The notes: generated by a model not told the origin, from the sequence alone. 64,000 bases of DNA from Nymphaea colorata (GCF_008831285.2 NC_045142.1:20525354-20589353); one strand, 5' to 3'; positions 1-11,310 are shown, counted from the first letter of the stretch. Numbers and translations: made by a program.

Positions 1-14
1 CATTGTCTTTTCAG

Positions 15-48
15 TATGGGTTGCAAGCAAACAGCATGTCCAACACAG
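15..48 (+). other. exon-like segment with consensus splice borders
   Basis: A 34-base stretch is preceded by a pyrimidine-rich TTTTCAG acceptor and followed by GTGAGT, a perfect plant donor. It could be a small internal exon of a gene starting left of the window. No partner exon was recognised downstream, so it may be chance. Confidence 0.2.
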
Positions 49-380
49 GTGAGTAGATTTGTTATCCATGATGCCAAGCCTTTAAAGCTAATGAAGGGTA
101 ATACTGACATCATGTTAAGCATGAATATACATCTCATACTTGCTAAGGTCATTCAAATCATACTCATACAATGAGACAGTCAAGAATGTTGAAGAAGGGG
201 AAAGATGGTAACATACTGAAAATTCATACGACCACAAAATTTTGATCAATTGAAGGCAATTCGATGGAGTAGATGCAAATGATTGGAAAAAGTAGACCAT
301 AGGCGTAAGAGATCATGTTGACCAATGGATATCATTTGAATGATTTTAAGTGGTTAAGTGTTGTTAGAAAAGCCTTGTAT

Positions 381-401
381 GAGAGAGAGAGAGTGTGTGT
401 G

Positions 402-477
<76 letters not shown>
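381..477. repeat. compound microsatellite (GA)n-(GT)n-(TA)n
   Basis: Uninterrupted dinucleotide runs: GA at about 381-392, GT at about 393-407, then a TA run to about 477. The rest of 49-1040 is AT-rich spacer in which I see nothing else. Confidence 0.9.
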
Positions 478-487
<10 letters not shown>

Positions 488-1083
488 TATACGTATACAT
501 ATATATACATATATAGTAAATAAATAAATATATGGGCAGTCGTTGGCCGCATGCAGTGAGTCAAGTGGCTGATACGACTGATGAGGGATGGGGGTACATC
601 ATGTTGCCCGCCCCCTCTACCTCATTTGTTTGTATTTAGCTGAAGGCCTCGGCAGAAATCGATCGTCGATTGTGGCCTTTTTCACAAGAAATTGCCTAAT
701 CAAAACCGGGTCACTTTGAAACCTTGCAGTTTTTTGGACCTGCTTATTTCCCACGGGATACAGATCCTAATTTATTGGATAAAGGTTTTGGAAAGCATTG
801 ATGACTATTGGGTCTGTAAACACATTAAATTGAGTATTTGGATGTTAATTGGTGGGCACCGGATCCACCAATTTACCATGTACGTACAATTAAAGGGACT
901 GGAATATTCTAATATGAACGTCCTTTTTAATCTGCAGTTGGACTATTTGTTATTCATTAATGGAAAGCAAGAAAATTAAGGAATTCCGCGAAAACGGGAA
1001 ATCGAAATTAATTCCCAAGAAGGAAGCCTTTCGGCCTCATTCAGGTATTCAACGTCCGTCTCTCTCTCACACCAAGAAATTGT

Positions 1084-1497
1084 TTGCTTTCCCTATCATT
1101 TAAACCCAGACGAACTTCTAAACTCCATCCCACACACTTTCCCTTTCCTCTCGATGAAACCTCTCAGCCGCAGGCTCTTCCCCTGCGTCTCCCCTCCTCT
1201 TCTTCAACTTCTTTCCCTGTCCTCTCGGTGAAACATCTCAGCCGCAGGCTCTTCCCCTGCATCTCCCCACTTCTTCTTCAACTGCCATGCAACCCGTCTC
1301 CCTCCGAGCTCCCGCTCTTCTTCGAGGTATGCACTAAACCTTCTTTCTCCACCCCCTCTCCCTTTTTGTCGCTCAATCCAGGTTCTGAGTGGGCCATGGC
1401 CGAGACAAAATGCCTTTCTTTGCTTAGATACTCAATCCAGGTTCTGAGTAGGTCATGTTTTTCATTTCTAGTGTGTTATATCTCTTCAACAATCTGA
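1084..1497 (+). CDS. anonymous Ser/Pro/Leu-rich ORF, possible first exon
   Basis: I do not recognise this 137-codon reading frame. It lies just after a CT-rich stretch like a plant 5' leader and is rich in Ser, Pro and Leu because the DNA is C/T-rich. It contains a 74-bp tandem duplication (1147-1287), and an 18-20 bp motif ending in GGTTCTGAGT recurs about 60 bp apart near 1372 and 1431. A GAG|GTATGC donor-like site near 1325 would end the frame early if it is an exon. No domain, signal peptide or clear membrane segment is visible. Coding status is doubtful; it may be leader sequence of a lost gene. Confidence 0.2.
   Translation: MLSLSFKPRRTSKLHPTHFPFPLDETSQPQALPLRLPSSSSTSFPVLSVKHLSRRLFPCISPLLLQLPCNPSPSELPLFFEVCTKPSFSTPSPFLSLNPGSEWAMAETKCLSLLRYSIQVLSRSCFSFLVCYISSTI
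1147..1287 (+). repeat. 74-bp imperfect tandem duplication
   Basis: CCTCTCGATGAAAC at 1147 recurs as CCTCTCGGTGAAAC at 1221, followed by matching AGCCGCAGGCTCTTCCCCTG cores. There are two copies with period 74 and a few substitutions. Because 74 is not a multiple of 3, the two copies are read in different frames. Confidence 0.85.
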
Positions 1498-1512
1498 GTT
1501 AATTTATTTTAT

Positions 1513-1929
1513 ATGAAATGGAAGGCAAAGAGTACCTTTCCCTCCTACCATTCCTCAAAGTTACACCTACATTATTATGTGTCATGGGCTATGGAATCCA
1601 TCCTTTCATCTTGTCAACCTTCAACTTTTGCGTCAGCTTTGAAAGTGGTTTTTAATTGGGTAGCGGAGTTGGAATTAACCTTTTCTCTTAGTGATTTTTT
1701 TTCCTTTTTCTCGAGGAACCCTTACAATAGGAGAAGTCTAAGGAATTCATCTTGTTATGAACCCTTCCATCACAAAGCCCTATGTTTACAGGGTGAGTTC
1801 AAGGGGAGTGCTTTCTTGCTATGTTTAGTTTGCAAAAACCATCCTAGTCATTTCTCTTCTTCCAACCAAAGGTCACTTGCTTTTATAAACGTACTCTTCT
1901 CGAAGGAAAAGGGAAAACAATCTAGGTAA
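1513..1929 (+). CDS. anonymous ORF, 138 codons
   Basis: Open frame with no recognised domain and a Ser/Phe-rich composition. It follows the previous anonymous ORF by 15 bases in a different context. No transposon motif was seen. It is probably not a gene by itself but could be part of an unrecognised spliced locus. Confidence 0.12.
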   Translation: MKWKAKSTFPSYHSSKLHLHYYVSWAMESILSSCQPSTFASALKVVFNWVAELELTFSLSDFFSFFSRNPYNRRSLRNSSCYEPFHHKALCLQGEFKGSAFLLCLVCKNHPSHFSSSNQRSLAFINVLFSKEKGKQSR

Positions 1930-4350
1930 CATATCACTTGACGTCAAGAAGTTTTAATAAACCAACTATTTTTGAAAAGGAATTTTGCTGCATGACGATG
2001 TACCTTCGATTTGTCTTAGGTATTCCTTTGAGGGACAAGGAGGAAGTTTCAAGCCCTTGCTATCAGTCAATTGAAGGAGAAGACTGGAAAGATTCTTTGT
2101 GTCAGCTATGAAGATGGGTTTAGTGATGTCGAGGAGCTCAAGGATTAGGAAATGTTATTCGCCTTTGCAATCAAACATCTGCAAGAATCAAACATGAAAG
2201 TGCAAAGAGGTGGAAGCCTGAGTGTTCTTTGAAACCTTGGCAAGTAGCAAAATGAGTATTGAGAGATGGGCTCAGGGCGAGTGTAGTTGTTCCTCTGGGT
2301 TAGTAATAGAGAGTACTGGGTATGCATAAAGGTGATTTATTTGTATTCCACGAAGATAACAACCTACGAACATTTTGTCTCGTTGAAACTCATAACTTGA
2401 AGTGGGTATGACACGTGACCAAGCTACCCAAAACCATCAAAGAGATGGCATTCTGTAGTAGCCTTTGGGGTGGTGAGGTATTCCCCTCAAAGGTGAAGGC
2501 TGGCCTAAAAAAAAAAAATTGAAATGACAAAGAAGATGAGCAAAAAAAAAGGCAAGAAAAAGCAAAAGAAAATGAATGACAAAGAAAGCAAGAAAGAAAA
2601 AGTGTCTGCCAAGGGATGCAGGACATGAAAGCTGAAGTCTCTAGCATTGATTGCAGATCCTTTGTGTATGAATGATTCGAGGTTAGTATCTACTCCTTTT
2701 TCATTCATTTCCTATGAAGCAGATAACAATTTCTTTATGCTCACACCTTGAAAATGGAAGGAAATCCCTTCATGAGATTTGATACCATCGGTGCGATTCC
2801 CAATCCTAATACTTCATCGAATGCTTCAGGTAAAAGAAGGTTGTCTTTTCCACACAACATGCACTAAAAGCTTATGGGCAAGACTTTGAAAATAACAAGC
2901 CATTTCAAAGTTCAATTCTTTGCAAAGAAAACTTGGCGTCTTTTGCTATATTCCTGATTGGTGAGTATACGAGGGAATACTAATTCTCTTTAGATCATTT
3001 TAGTTGAGGTTTGGTCTTATTGTTGAGTGTCAACCTGGTTTAGAGTCTTTAGACTTTGAGACCCATGTTCATTATTTTATTTATGGCCATGCTTATTTTG
3101 AGTCAGTTTTATGTAGTGCGTAAGTTGACTAGAGTACTTTTTGTGTATAGTCTAGCATGGTAGGGACATGGGTTAAAGTAGTGTTGTGGTTCCATGCTTG
3201 TTTGAATCTTAATTATAGTAGTTCTGGTTTGATTGTTAACTGTCGTGTTCTTTTCATTGAGCATTTGATTCTGTTTAAAACCATGTATCTAAGTTGCACA
3301 TGTCCTAACCGAGGTATGGTTGAAGAACTGTGAATGTTGGAGTTGTTAAACCTTGGTATTGATTTCATGTGTTTGTTGGTCTTCACTAGGATTGTCAGAA
3401 ATTAGAGCATATGCTTCTTGATTGTTTTTCTAAAAGGCACGAACCAAGTTAGTTAGCTGAATTATTTTGCAAACATATTAATTCCTGATTTGTTTTTTCA
3501 TTTTTTGTGTTTGATAGTTAAGATTCCCTGCATCTGCATCATTCCTGATATGTTCTTAAGGTGCTGCTGGTTTTGATAGTTTGGTTTTTAGTTTAAGATG
3601 GTTCAGATTTTTTAGTGATCTGTATACTTTGCCAAGTTGAATTATCTAATAGATTCTTTTGATCAGTTTGGTTCCAAATTTTCTAGAGGGTTAGTTTCTA
3701 TACATTTGTTTTTCATGTTATTTCTACCTTTCTGCCTTGTGTACTTGAGTGTTGCATGTTCATCTTCGTTGCAAGCATAATAGTCATCTTGCATGTTCGT
3801 ATAGCTTATTGATTTTTCCATGTTTTTTGCTGGGTTTTAAGATATTTATTTCCTAAAAATTGTCTTCAAGAACTACTATTTTGTTTCCAGTGGAAATGAG
3901 GTTATGGTTTCCATAGACATGCCTGACTGGCCCATCAGGATGCAGTTAGGGGAAGTTAAATTGATGGGTGCATCAAGAGCAAAATTGTTATATTGAATTT
4001 AGGCTTACTTGGCTAATTTTTTACGTCATGCAACATCTTTGACTGTATACACAATTGTCCTTTGTAATCTCTTCTCTTCTATTCATTGAGTTACTTTGCA
4101 GCTAACCGAATGCAAAGTGCTAACCTTTTCTTCACTTATATTTTGCTCTATATGTATGAATATTGAAATGTACAATTAACCATTTGGATAAGAAGGTCAT
4201 TTGCTTCCTCTTGTAAAGATGAATGAGATGGTTGCCCTTGATGTTTCAGATCACAATTTTTATTTTTATTTTGTGAAAATACTATTTATTTCTGTTAAAT
4301 ATGTGAAGGAGAAATTTTGAAGTTCAATTCTAGTCATCAAATAGGCACGT
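1930..4350. other. gene-less T-rich stretch
   Basis: No coding region or element recognised. From about 3000 to 4260 the + strand is strongly T-rich with scattered TTGCAG-type acceptors (for example near 4097-4102), as in an intron read on the + strand. An A-rich purine tract lies at 2505-2600. Confidence 0.4.
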
Positions 4351-4359
4351 TGACAAAGT

Positions 4360-4393
4360 GGGGGTGGGGGGGCGGGTGGTGTAGTGGGGGTGG
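4360..4393 (+). other. G-rich tract with G-quadruplex pattern
   Basis: Runs of G5, G7, G3 and G5 are separated by short loops on the + strand, satisfying the G3+N1-12 quadruplex pattern. It sits in otherwise AT-rich DNA just upstream of repeat family H. Confidence 0.6.
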
Positions 4394-4439
4394 AGGAAAA
4401 AACGACATAAAATCCCATTGGCCGAAGAAACTCAAGATG

Positions 4440-5440
4440 TCAATGCCGATCCTTCTCCAAGATCTAGGAGGAGGTTGTTGCCAATAGGGTTTAAATGTTA
4501 AATGCAAGATTTGGTTCCCGCCGGACAGTCAGCCCGGCTTAAAACTAGGTCAAGAGAGTACAAGTGAGTCTTCCCCAAGCCTGGTTTTGACCTACTACAA
4601 AACTAGAATGATAGGTAGGCTTATTACAACTGTAGCGTACAATCCTCACTCAAACCATTCATTCATCATCATCCAAACCATGCATACATTCCCTAGGTGG
4701 CCAAACCACACCCTTGACCCTAGGTAGGCACAGTGATCTGGGAGTCGTGTCCTCAGCCCACTGCTTTAGAGGGACTGCAGCCAATCACTTTGTCCTTGGA
4801 CGGCTTAAACAAATTGCACCCAACTCACAGTTCTATAGGGTGAACCGGAATATACCTTACTGTTCTACCAAGATGAATCCACAAGAGAGGGAAGTAGATT
4901 GGGGGAAGTAGATCTAGTCGCCAAATTGATAGTTAACCCCAAGAATCAATGTTGTGTCGATTGGGGGATGTAGTCGTCGATATCGCCCGGCGGAAGTGGT
5001 TCCTTCCCTTCTTGGCATCAACTCCACGCATGGTCGTGGTTGATGCCCGCGGTTCCTTGCTGGAATTCAGTAAAGAGAGCAAAAATCCAGCAAGTATCAA
5101 GACTATGAAGTCAACAATGTATTAACTTCAAGGAGAGGAAAGCCTTCACCCGTGAGACCAATTTAACCCTGGTCTTTTGTAGAGAAAGAGGGATGCAATC
5201 GCCGGTTGCCGGTGAGCGTTGAGGCTTCCCTCAAGGTTAAGCTCATTCTTCGCCTTTCACGACCTCTACTACTCCCACGAACCAGCCATGTTCCTCCTCA
5301 ATGGATGTATTGGAAGATGCAAGAGAATAGCAATCAAAGTCCAATTGGATAAATAAATGAGGCTTCACCTTCGAGTAACCCCTAAGAAAGTGACGTAGAT
5401 AGGGGGATGCAAGCCTAGAAAGTGCCTAAGCACGCGTGTC
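4440..5440. repeat. repeat family H, copy H1 (diverged)
   Basis: About 4440-4800 aligns by eye with 42640-42990 and its unit-3 copy. Shared landmarks in the same order are a GCCGATCCT start, a CCGGACAG...CCCGGCT core, ACCTACTACAAA, CTCACTCAAACCATTCA and TAGG(T/A)(G/C)GCCAAACCA. The rest to 5440 is GC-richer than its surroundings and abuts the copia LTR. Identity is unknown; an LTR or untranslated part of another retroelement is possible. Confidence 0.45.
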
Positions 5441-5443
5441 TTC

Positions 5444-5698
5444 TGTTAGCGTATGGGGATCGGGTTTGTTCAGACCCGATCCATTCTCTTTATATCCACA
5501 CGTCTAAAGTTACTAGGCGGTGGCTCTCTTGTAATATTTTATAATTTTATGTACAAATCTGTTGTAACCTATTAGGGTTATTGATTAATTAAAAGATCAA
5601 GGAACGCAGGGCCGTGTTAAGCCGGCTGCTTTGATCCTCTCCTTTCAATATATCTGATTTGCATACGGAGAGATGACTTCTTTGTGAAGATTCTTACA
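5444..5698 (+). mobile_element. Ty1/copia 5' LTR (about 255 bp)
   Basis: Starts TGTTAG and ends CTTACA, a near-perfect short inverted repeat of the TG...CA type. It is followed immediately by a canonical copia primer-binding site. It contains TATA-like TCTTTATATCC near 5490 and AT-rich R/U5-like sequence. Only one copy was found, so the element has lost its 3' LTR. Confidence 0.75.
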
Positions 5699-5710
5699 TG
5701 GTATCAGAGC
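5699..5710 (+). other. primer-binding site (initiator tRNA-Met)
   Basis: TGGTATCAGAGC, the standard plant Ty1/copia minus-strand priming site, lies directly after the LTR end. Confidence 0.9.
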
Positions 5711-5766
5711 CAGGTTGCATCGTCCTCCAGTGAGTGGTTTCAGTTTGATGTGATTCCCTCCCCCTG

Positions 5767-6570
5767 TTGGTCAATCAGGCCTCTCTGAGCTTAGCTCCCG
5801 TGTCTTCCACTCCGCAGAACAAAAATAATCAAATTAGACGTGAGAACAAGGCAGCAGCAGGGTCAGCTTCATCATCATCTGGCTCAAATCAGACATCTAA
5901 TGTTTCAGCAGACGTACAACAACTCCTCATGACAGCCCTGTCTAAGCTTCATTTGAAACAAAACGAGCAAGGAGAATGGTATGTGGACTCTGGAGCAGCA
6001 GCTCATGTTACTGGTGACACAGGTAATCTCTCTAGTGCTCTTCCTTACTTAGATAAAGGCTCAGTTGTCATGGGAGATGGTTCCCATCACACAATATCAC
6101 ACATTGGAAATGTACAAATTTCTATGGGCTCTTCTTCGATTCCATTAAATAATGTTCTTGTTGTTCCAAGTGTCAAGAAAAATATTATTTCAGTGTCCAA
6201 GCTTATTGATGATACTCAATCCTCTATTGAATTCACACCCTCTTCTGTTTATGTCAAGGATGCTCGAACCAAGAAGACATTTGCTGAGGGCACTCGCAAA
6301 GGAGATATGTATGTCCTTGAAGGAGCTCCACAGATGTCAAAACCTCACCCTTCCGATTCATGTTTTCCAAGTCATAGTGAAGCCAATGTCACAGAGTATA
6401 ATAAGTCATCCATCTGGCATGGTCGGTTAGCTCATTGTAGTCAATCTTTTGTTCGAAATCTTGTTGCAGATGGGCTCTTGGATAAGTCCAGTCTGAGTTC
6501 TGTCAGTGAGTCCAGCATTTGCTCGAGTTGTCATATCTGTAAGAGCCATCCCCTTCCTTTTCAATTAATA
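5767..6570 (+). pseudogene. copia Gag-Pol remnant: protease and integrase zinc finger
   Basis: Part of a Ty1/copia polyprotein that would mature the particle and integrate its cDNA. The frame starts only about 57 bp after the primer site, so nearly all of gag up to the zinc knuckle is missing. Visible in order: a Ser-rich linker (residues 30-50), a protease with DSGA (Asp74 in WYVDSGAAAH), and a GAG-pre-integrase HHCC module (His218, His223, Cys252, Cys255). Codon 269 begins block A1: the frame stays open into LINE RT sequence until 6690, making a 307-codon chimera. The integrase core, RT and RNase H are absent. Non-autonomous. Confidence 0.85.
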
Positions 6571-9235
6571 AATAGTGCACCAGGTCTGGATGGGTTTCCG
6601 AATTCGTTCTTTCAATATAATTGGGACATGGTAAGGACTAATATCACCGTCGCAATTAGAGATTTTTTTTTAGAAAGGAAAGTTTGTTAAGAAACTAGGC
6701 AGAAATCATATAATCTTAATTCTTAAATTTGATTTAGAATTTGTTAAGCAACTAGTGTACTGAAATTTATTTTCAGAATCATGGTTTCGAGAATGAAGAA
6801 GGTACTAAAGTGGGTCATTTCCAACATGCAAGGTTGTTTTTTGAAAGTTAGAAACATCCATCAATCTCTCCTTCTTGTGCTTGAGATAGTATATGCAATG
6901 TCTAAGGGTCAACTAGCTTATGTTGAAGATAGACCTATCAAAAGCATATGACAGGGTCAACTGGACTTTCGTACAAGCTGCCACGTTGCATTTGGGATTT
7001 CATCCTATTTGGACTCAAAGAGTAATGACAGTAATGACAAATGCCTTTTATGCTCTTGTGATTAATGACCATCAAGGTGAATGCTTTAGATATTCTCAGG
7101 GTCTGCAAAAAAGATACCCTTTATCTTCATTTTTATTCCTCATTGTTAAGAAAATATTTTCACGTACATTGCAAGCTGCAATGGAAAGAAGAATGATTGA
7201 AGTCCCGCATATTGGAAGAGGCATAGAGGGAGTTTTTTCTACAATCTACGCTGATGACATCTTGATTTTCTTAAAAGCCTTCAAGAATGGCTTTCTTCAT
7301 CTACAATTTTTTTTTTCCTATTTGAACTCCATGCTGGAATGATGATTAACCTTCAAAAATCAGCATTCTTCTCTTTCAATATGGTCCAAAGCAAGATTGC
7401 AAGTATTTGCAATCAGTTTGGCTAGAGACTAGGACAGTTTCCTACTCGACATTTGGGTCTCCCTCCCAAGCCAACGAATTTGAGAACGTTGATCTGATTC
7501 TTATTGTTTTAAAAATGCAAAGTAGACTAAGTTTATGAAAAACGAATGCTACTTTCCTATGCAGGTAGGATCTGCTTGATTAAATCAGTATTAGAAGCAC
7601 TTTGTATTTGCTGGATGTTGCTGTTCAAGTGCCCGCTTGGTGTCATTAAGAAAATAGAACAGACTATGTGCAGTTTTTATAGGAACAGTCAGACGCAGGT
7701 AAGCCCCATTTAAATGCCATGAATGTCTTGACATTTCATAAATCGGAAGGAGGGATGAGTATTATAAAATTTAAAGAGGTCACTGAAGCTAACCTGTTGC
7801 TTCTAGGATGTACATTAATTTTTCACCAGGGCATATGGGATTCATTATGCATGAAGAAATATTTGAGTAGGAAAAGTCTTGGTATGTGGAAATGTTTCCC
7901 AATATTTTTTCTCTTGGTGGGGATCTAATCTGTTACTTGAAAGGTGATGAATGGAGAGCTTACGAAGTTCTGGGTAGACTGCGGGGATGTTTTACTCAAG
8001 CAGATTCCATTGGATCTGTTTGGGGAGGCAGAACCTTTCCTTCGAAAGTCTGTTAAGGAAATGCTAATACAGCCCCACATTGAGTGAAATCTATGGAGAC
8101 ATGTGCAATGCATTGGAGATTGCCTTCAACTTTGGCTCATGCAAAGTGCAGATTTTCTTTGTTCTAAAGAAAATTCTAAACCTGTAAAGTTTGTGAGCCA
8201 AAAATCTAGAATTCATGGTCACTTGTAAAGTTTGTGGGATACTTATGCTATGAACATTTAGCAATACATCTATTCATGGTTGATAAATTCCATAGAATAG
8301 ACTCTTTCTCTATCTAGAACTGGTGGTGGAGGAAGAGGTTCTCATGTAAAGAATTCGGATGGTGTTGGCTTGCCTGCTTCAACATCATAATCTGGAAGCT
8401 ATGCTGTTCCAAAAATCAGGTGGTGCTAAAGAGGTGGTTAAGATCAAGCATGAATAAACAACAATAAGGAAATGTGTAAATAGGCGATAAATATCTGGCT
8501 ACAGACCATAATTTTCGGTCCTTTTTGGCATTGTCAGAGTAGAGATGAGTGGTGGATGGAAATGGTCACTGCTTGTGTTGCAAATGTTTATAAAGTGGCT
8601 GGTTCACTTTGGTTTAATGCCTCCCCAATCAGGAAAACCAGGTTGGTGGTACAAAGGTTTCTTTTCTCAAACATGATCAGAATTATGGATTCTGTTCTTA
8701 CATAGAGGATTCCTGAAGACTGTCATGTTACTCTAATCACAAACTGTCATGCTCTTAGTTCTCGTGTCAAGGAACTAAGAGAGTGACGCTGGTTCTTTGG
8801 TAGGCTCAATAGTGAGAAGAAGGTTTTCCTCAAAGTGGTTAAAATCACTTGTCTTTGGAGGCTATCTCTTTGCTGAGCGAGCAAGAGTGTCGAGGTTTAG
8901 TGATGCTGGTTCTTAATTGTGTTTTTTCTGTTGATTTTTTTTTCTTCTTTGTATTCTTTTTCATCATTAATGGAAGGGGAGACCCAGCCTGACTGCGTCG
9001 GAACAGTTCCTGGTCAAGGAAGGTGGTGGCATTTCTGGCCCCAAATGAAGGGACAAGGTATACATCACAGCATTGGAGCTTCATGCATTTTTGTCGTTTT
9101 GCATCATTTTTAGCAATACAGGCAAAATTAGTAAGAACAAGATTCGTTTTGAATATTAATGTTTTCAAGAACGAAGAACCAATATAAATATAAATATAAT
9201 TAAAAATACAGATAAATAAATATTAAATAAACAAA
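6571..9235 (+). pseudogene. L1-type LINE ORF2 remnant, copy A1
   Basis: Reverse transcriptase of a plant non-LTR retrotransposon, which would copy its RNA at the nicked target. It opens inside the RT N-terminus (SAPGLDGFPNSFF) and continues through a broken stretch to an open segment at 6920-7342. That segment holds IDLSKAYDRVNW (residues 4-15) and the catalytic YADD (residues 110-113). The usual GLRQGDPLSP region reads GLQKRYPLSS, so a key region is damaged. Downstream frames carry thumb-like and C-terminal zinc-finger-like pieces (about 7900-8560) with many stops. An A-rich tail of AATATAA repeats at about 9170-9235 marks the 3' end. Only this copy retains the DLSKAYDRVNW segment; A2 and A3 lack about 205 bp there. 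Confidence 0.85.
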
Positions 9236-9352
9236 TATACATATATATTCATTTTAATCTTCTAGATGTTGGACGACTAAAAGATTTAAAATATGTCACT
9301 GACAACACCATAAATCATTCCTAAAAGTGCCATAAATAGGTACTATGTGATA

Positions 9353-9570
9353 CACTATTGCTAATACAGCTGCATGCTTTAGCGACCGATTGTTTTTTTT
9401 TTTAGAAATAAGAAAAGATCTGACATATGACAAATTTGAACATGTGTGTGTGTGTGGATTCAAATTTGATGGATGCTACATTTGTCATATATCTCAAAAT
9501 AAAAAATTATTTGCTAAAATATAGACACTGAAGGGGTATTAGCAACGGTTTATAGTTTGTGGTGGTAGTG
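9353..9570. mobile_element. possible CACTA-like non-autonomous fragment
   Basis: CACTATTGCTAATAC at the left and GTATTAGCAACGG...GGTAGTG at the right give CACTA ends with inverted TTGCTAATAC words, and TTAGCGACCG lies inside. No matching 3-bp target duplication was seen, so this is weak. Confidence 0.2.
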
Positions 9571-10768
9571 TGTTTTTATAATAGTTTGTAGTGATTTCAA
9601 CAACTGTTTGTGGTGCTTTCAACCATAGATTTTTAACTTTATAATTACCTAACAACACTGGGTATTCGACATGCTAGAATTGTCCCATATAAAAGTACTA
9701 GTAATAACTTAACCATATAAAAGTACTAGTAATATCTTAAGTAGTCTTTAATTTTTATAGGTGAAGACCAATTAGCTCCATTGTAATGCGTCTAATGATA
9801 TTTTAATTACATTACTATAAACTGATGCACTGAATGACTTTTATCATATCTAAAGGGTGCAAAAAAATCCATGTTTGGTTCTTTCAAATGCATGACCCAA
9901 AAATGTTAATTAGCTGACAAGTAAGTTCTCAATGATGGCAAACCTCTCACTCACACAAGATCAGTGGGAACTTCCTAGAAAAAGTCCTATATATGCTGCC
10001 AAAACACTATGACTTGACTCTGAGGGTAGGCACTGGGCCAGGCACCGGATGGACAATTGGGACCCATTTGACCTAATGGGCAGATAAAAAAACTCGTAGG
10101 GATAGCTGGCCTGGGTCGGGTATCGGGGGCTTGACTTGGCCCAAATACATATCTTTATCCTTTTTTTTCCCACAACTTTTGGCATGATGCCAGCAGATCG
10201 ACTCCCATACAAACTCTTGACATATTCCCAATGGTTTCCAAAATATTAGAAAATGAAATGTGAAGAGTTTCAAATAAGGATAGATATCGGCAGGGGAAGA
10301 GCGAGGATTTTTTCCAAGGGCGGCCCAAACGGTCCAACAAACTTATCCGGGTAGGGCCAAACCAAACTCGAATCCAAAAAATACATTATGCAACTAATTG
10401 TTTTTAGTTTTTTTAATGTAATTGTTTTTTATTAGCTGGGTGGGGTCATGGTCTAGGTGCCCCCTCCCTCCCCCTCCGCGCCTAGATATCGGATCGGATA
10501 GAAGATAAACATGAAGTTGATGGTCAGGCCCAGCCGGATAACTAAACAGACCAAGCTTGGATAGCCGATAAAGGCTTTGGGTCAGCCCAAGCATGGCTTT
10601 GTCAAGCCTTGGTCCAGCCTAATCCACCGCTACTTTAGTCATATGGGGTCTATTCTACCATATACGAGAGAGAGGCAGTGAGATCAAAATATTAGTAACT
10701 AGAGGTTGATTTGTATAATGTCGAACCAGTTTAAGTTTGGAAAGAACACATATATTATATCTCTTTTT

Positions 10769-10770
<2 letters not shown>

Positions 10771-10806
<36 letters not shown>
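10771..10806. repeat. (TA)n microsatellite
   Basis: Uninterrupted TA run; the unit 2 counterpart near 47665 is shorter. Confidence 0.9.
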
Positions 10807-10808
<2 letters not shown>

Positions 10809-10811
10809 CCA

Positions 10812-11310
10812 TGAATTTCTCCTCCCAGCTTTGCATAGAGAAATCCTCCGATGTCTCACAGTAGATCACTTTAGGGACTCGTACTGAGGAATGCATTTAT
10901 TTACGTGCTCAATGCATTATATTGGGTGGCTGTAATTGAATTGAAGTCGGGGATGACCTGAGTCTATATATATATATGTATCACTGAAAACTAGTTGTCA
11001 AAAATGAGCATTAGTAATGGTTTACGATATGTTCATAGCAACAGTTCCCAGTGTTTTAGCAACAATTAACTGTTCTTTTAAAGACTAATTTGTAATGTTT
11101 AAACAGTTGGAGCATCGAGTACACAAAAGAACAATACATAGTACACATACAAACATATATCCACCTACTTTTTTGCTTCTGGGTTTGGGTATGGTTTTAC
11201 ATTTGGTTAGTATCTAGATCCAAAAACCCAACAAAACTTTCAACCCTTGGGTAGATTTAAGAGGCTATTTGGCAACGTAATACATTGTTGCAAATAAGAC
11301 AGATTCATAG
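10812..11310. repeat. repeat family E, copy E1 (truncated)
   Basis: Begins near CCCAGCTTTGCATAGAGAAATC and shares its order of landmarks with 14300, 47690 and 54310: CACAGTAGATCAC, AATGCATTTATTTAC, TATATTGGGTGGCTGTAA, TAGCAACAATTAAC, CACAAAAG. It stops at ACAGATTCATAG and jumps into copia RT at 11311, where unit 2 continues with the rest of E. Confidence 0.8.

Larger units (their letters stand above)
9236..10811. repeat. non-coding spacer shared by A1 and A2
   Basis: No coding region. It is duplicated at 46190-47690 (A2) and begins again at 63665 (A3). It contains a CACTA-like motif cluster (9353-9640) and two stretches rich in GGGTC/GGCCC words (10020-10150 and 10440-10640), a composition common in plant MITE or LTR debris. 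Frames of 60-110 codons on the minus strand here resemble no known protein. Confidence 0.6.

Noticed and set aside
364-564. 66-codon minus-strand frame rich in Tyr-Ile
   Set aside because: It is simply the (TA)n/(GT)n microsatellite read in frame.
8845-9168. 107-codon minus-strand frame and its unit 2/3 copies
   Set aside because: Lies over the LINE 3' region, is Lys-rich because of a T-rich tract, and has no domain.
6571-9235. LINE A1 as an independent 5'-truncated insertion into the copia element
   Set aside because: Similarity with unit 2 continues past the LINE tail through spacer and repeat E to about 11310 and beyond, so the block moved as a segment; no target-site duplication was seen.
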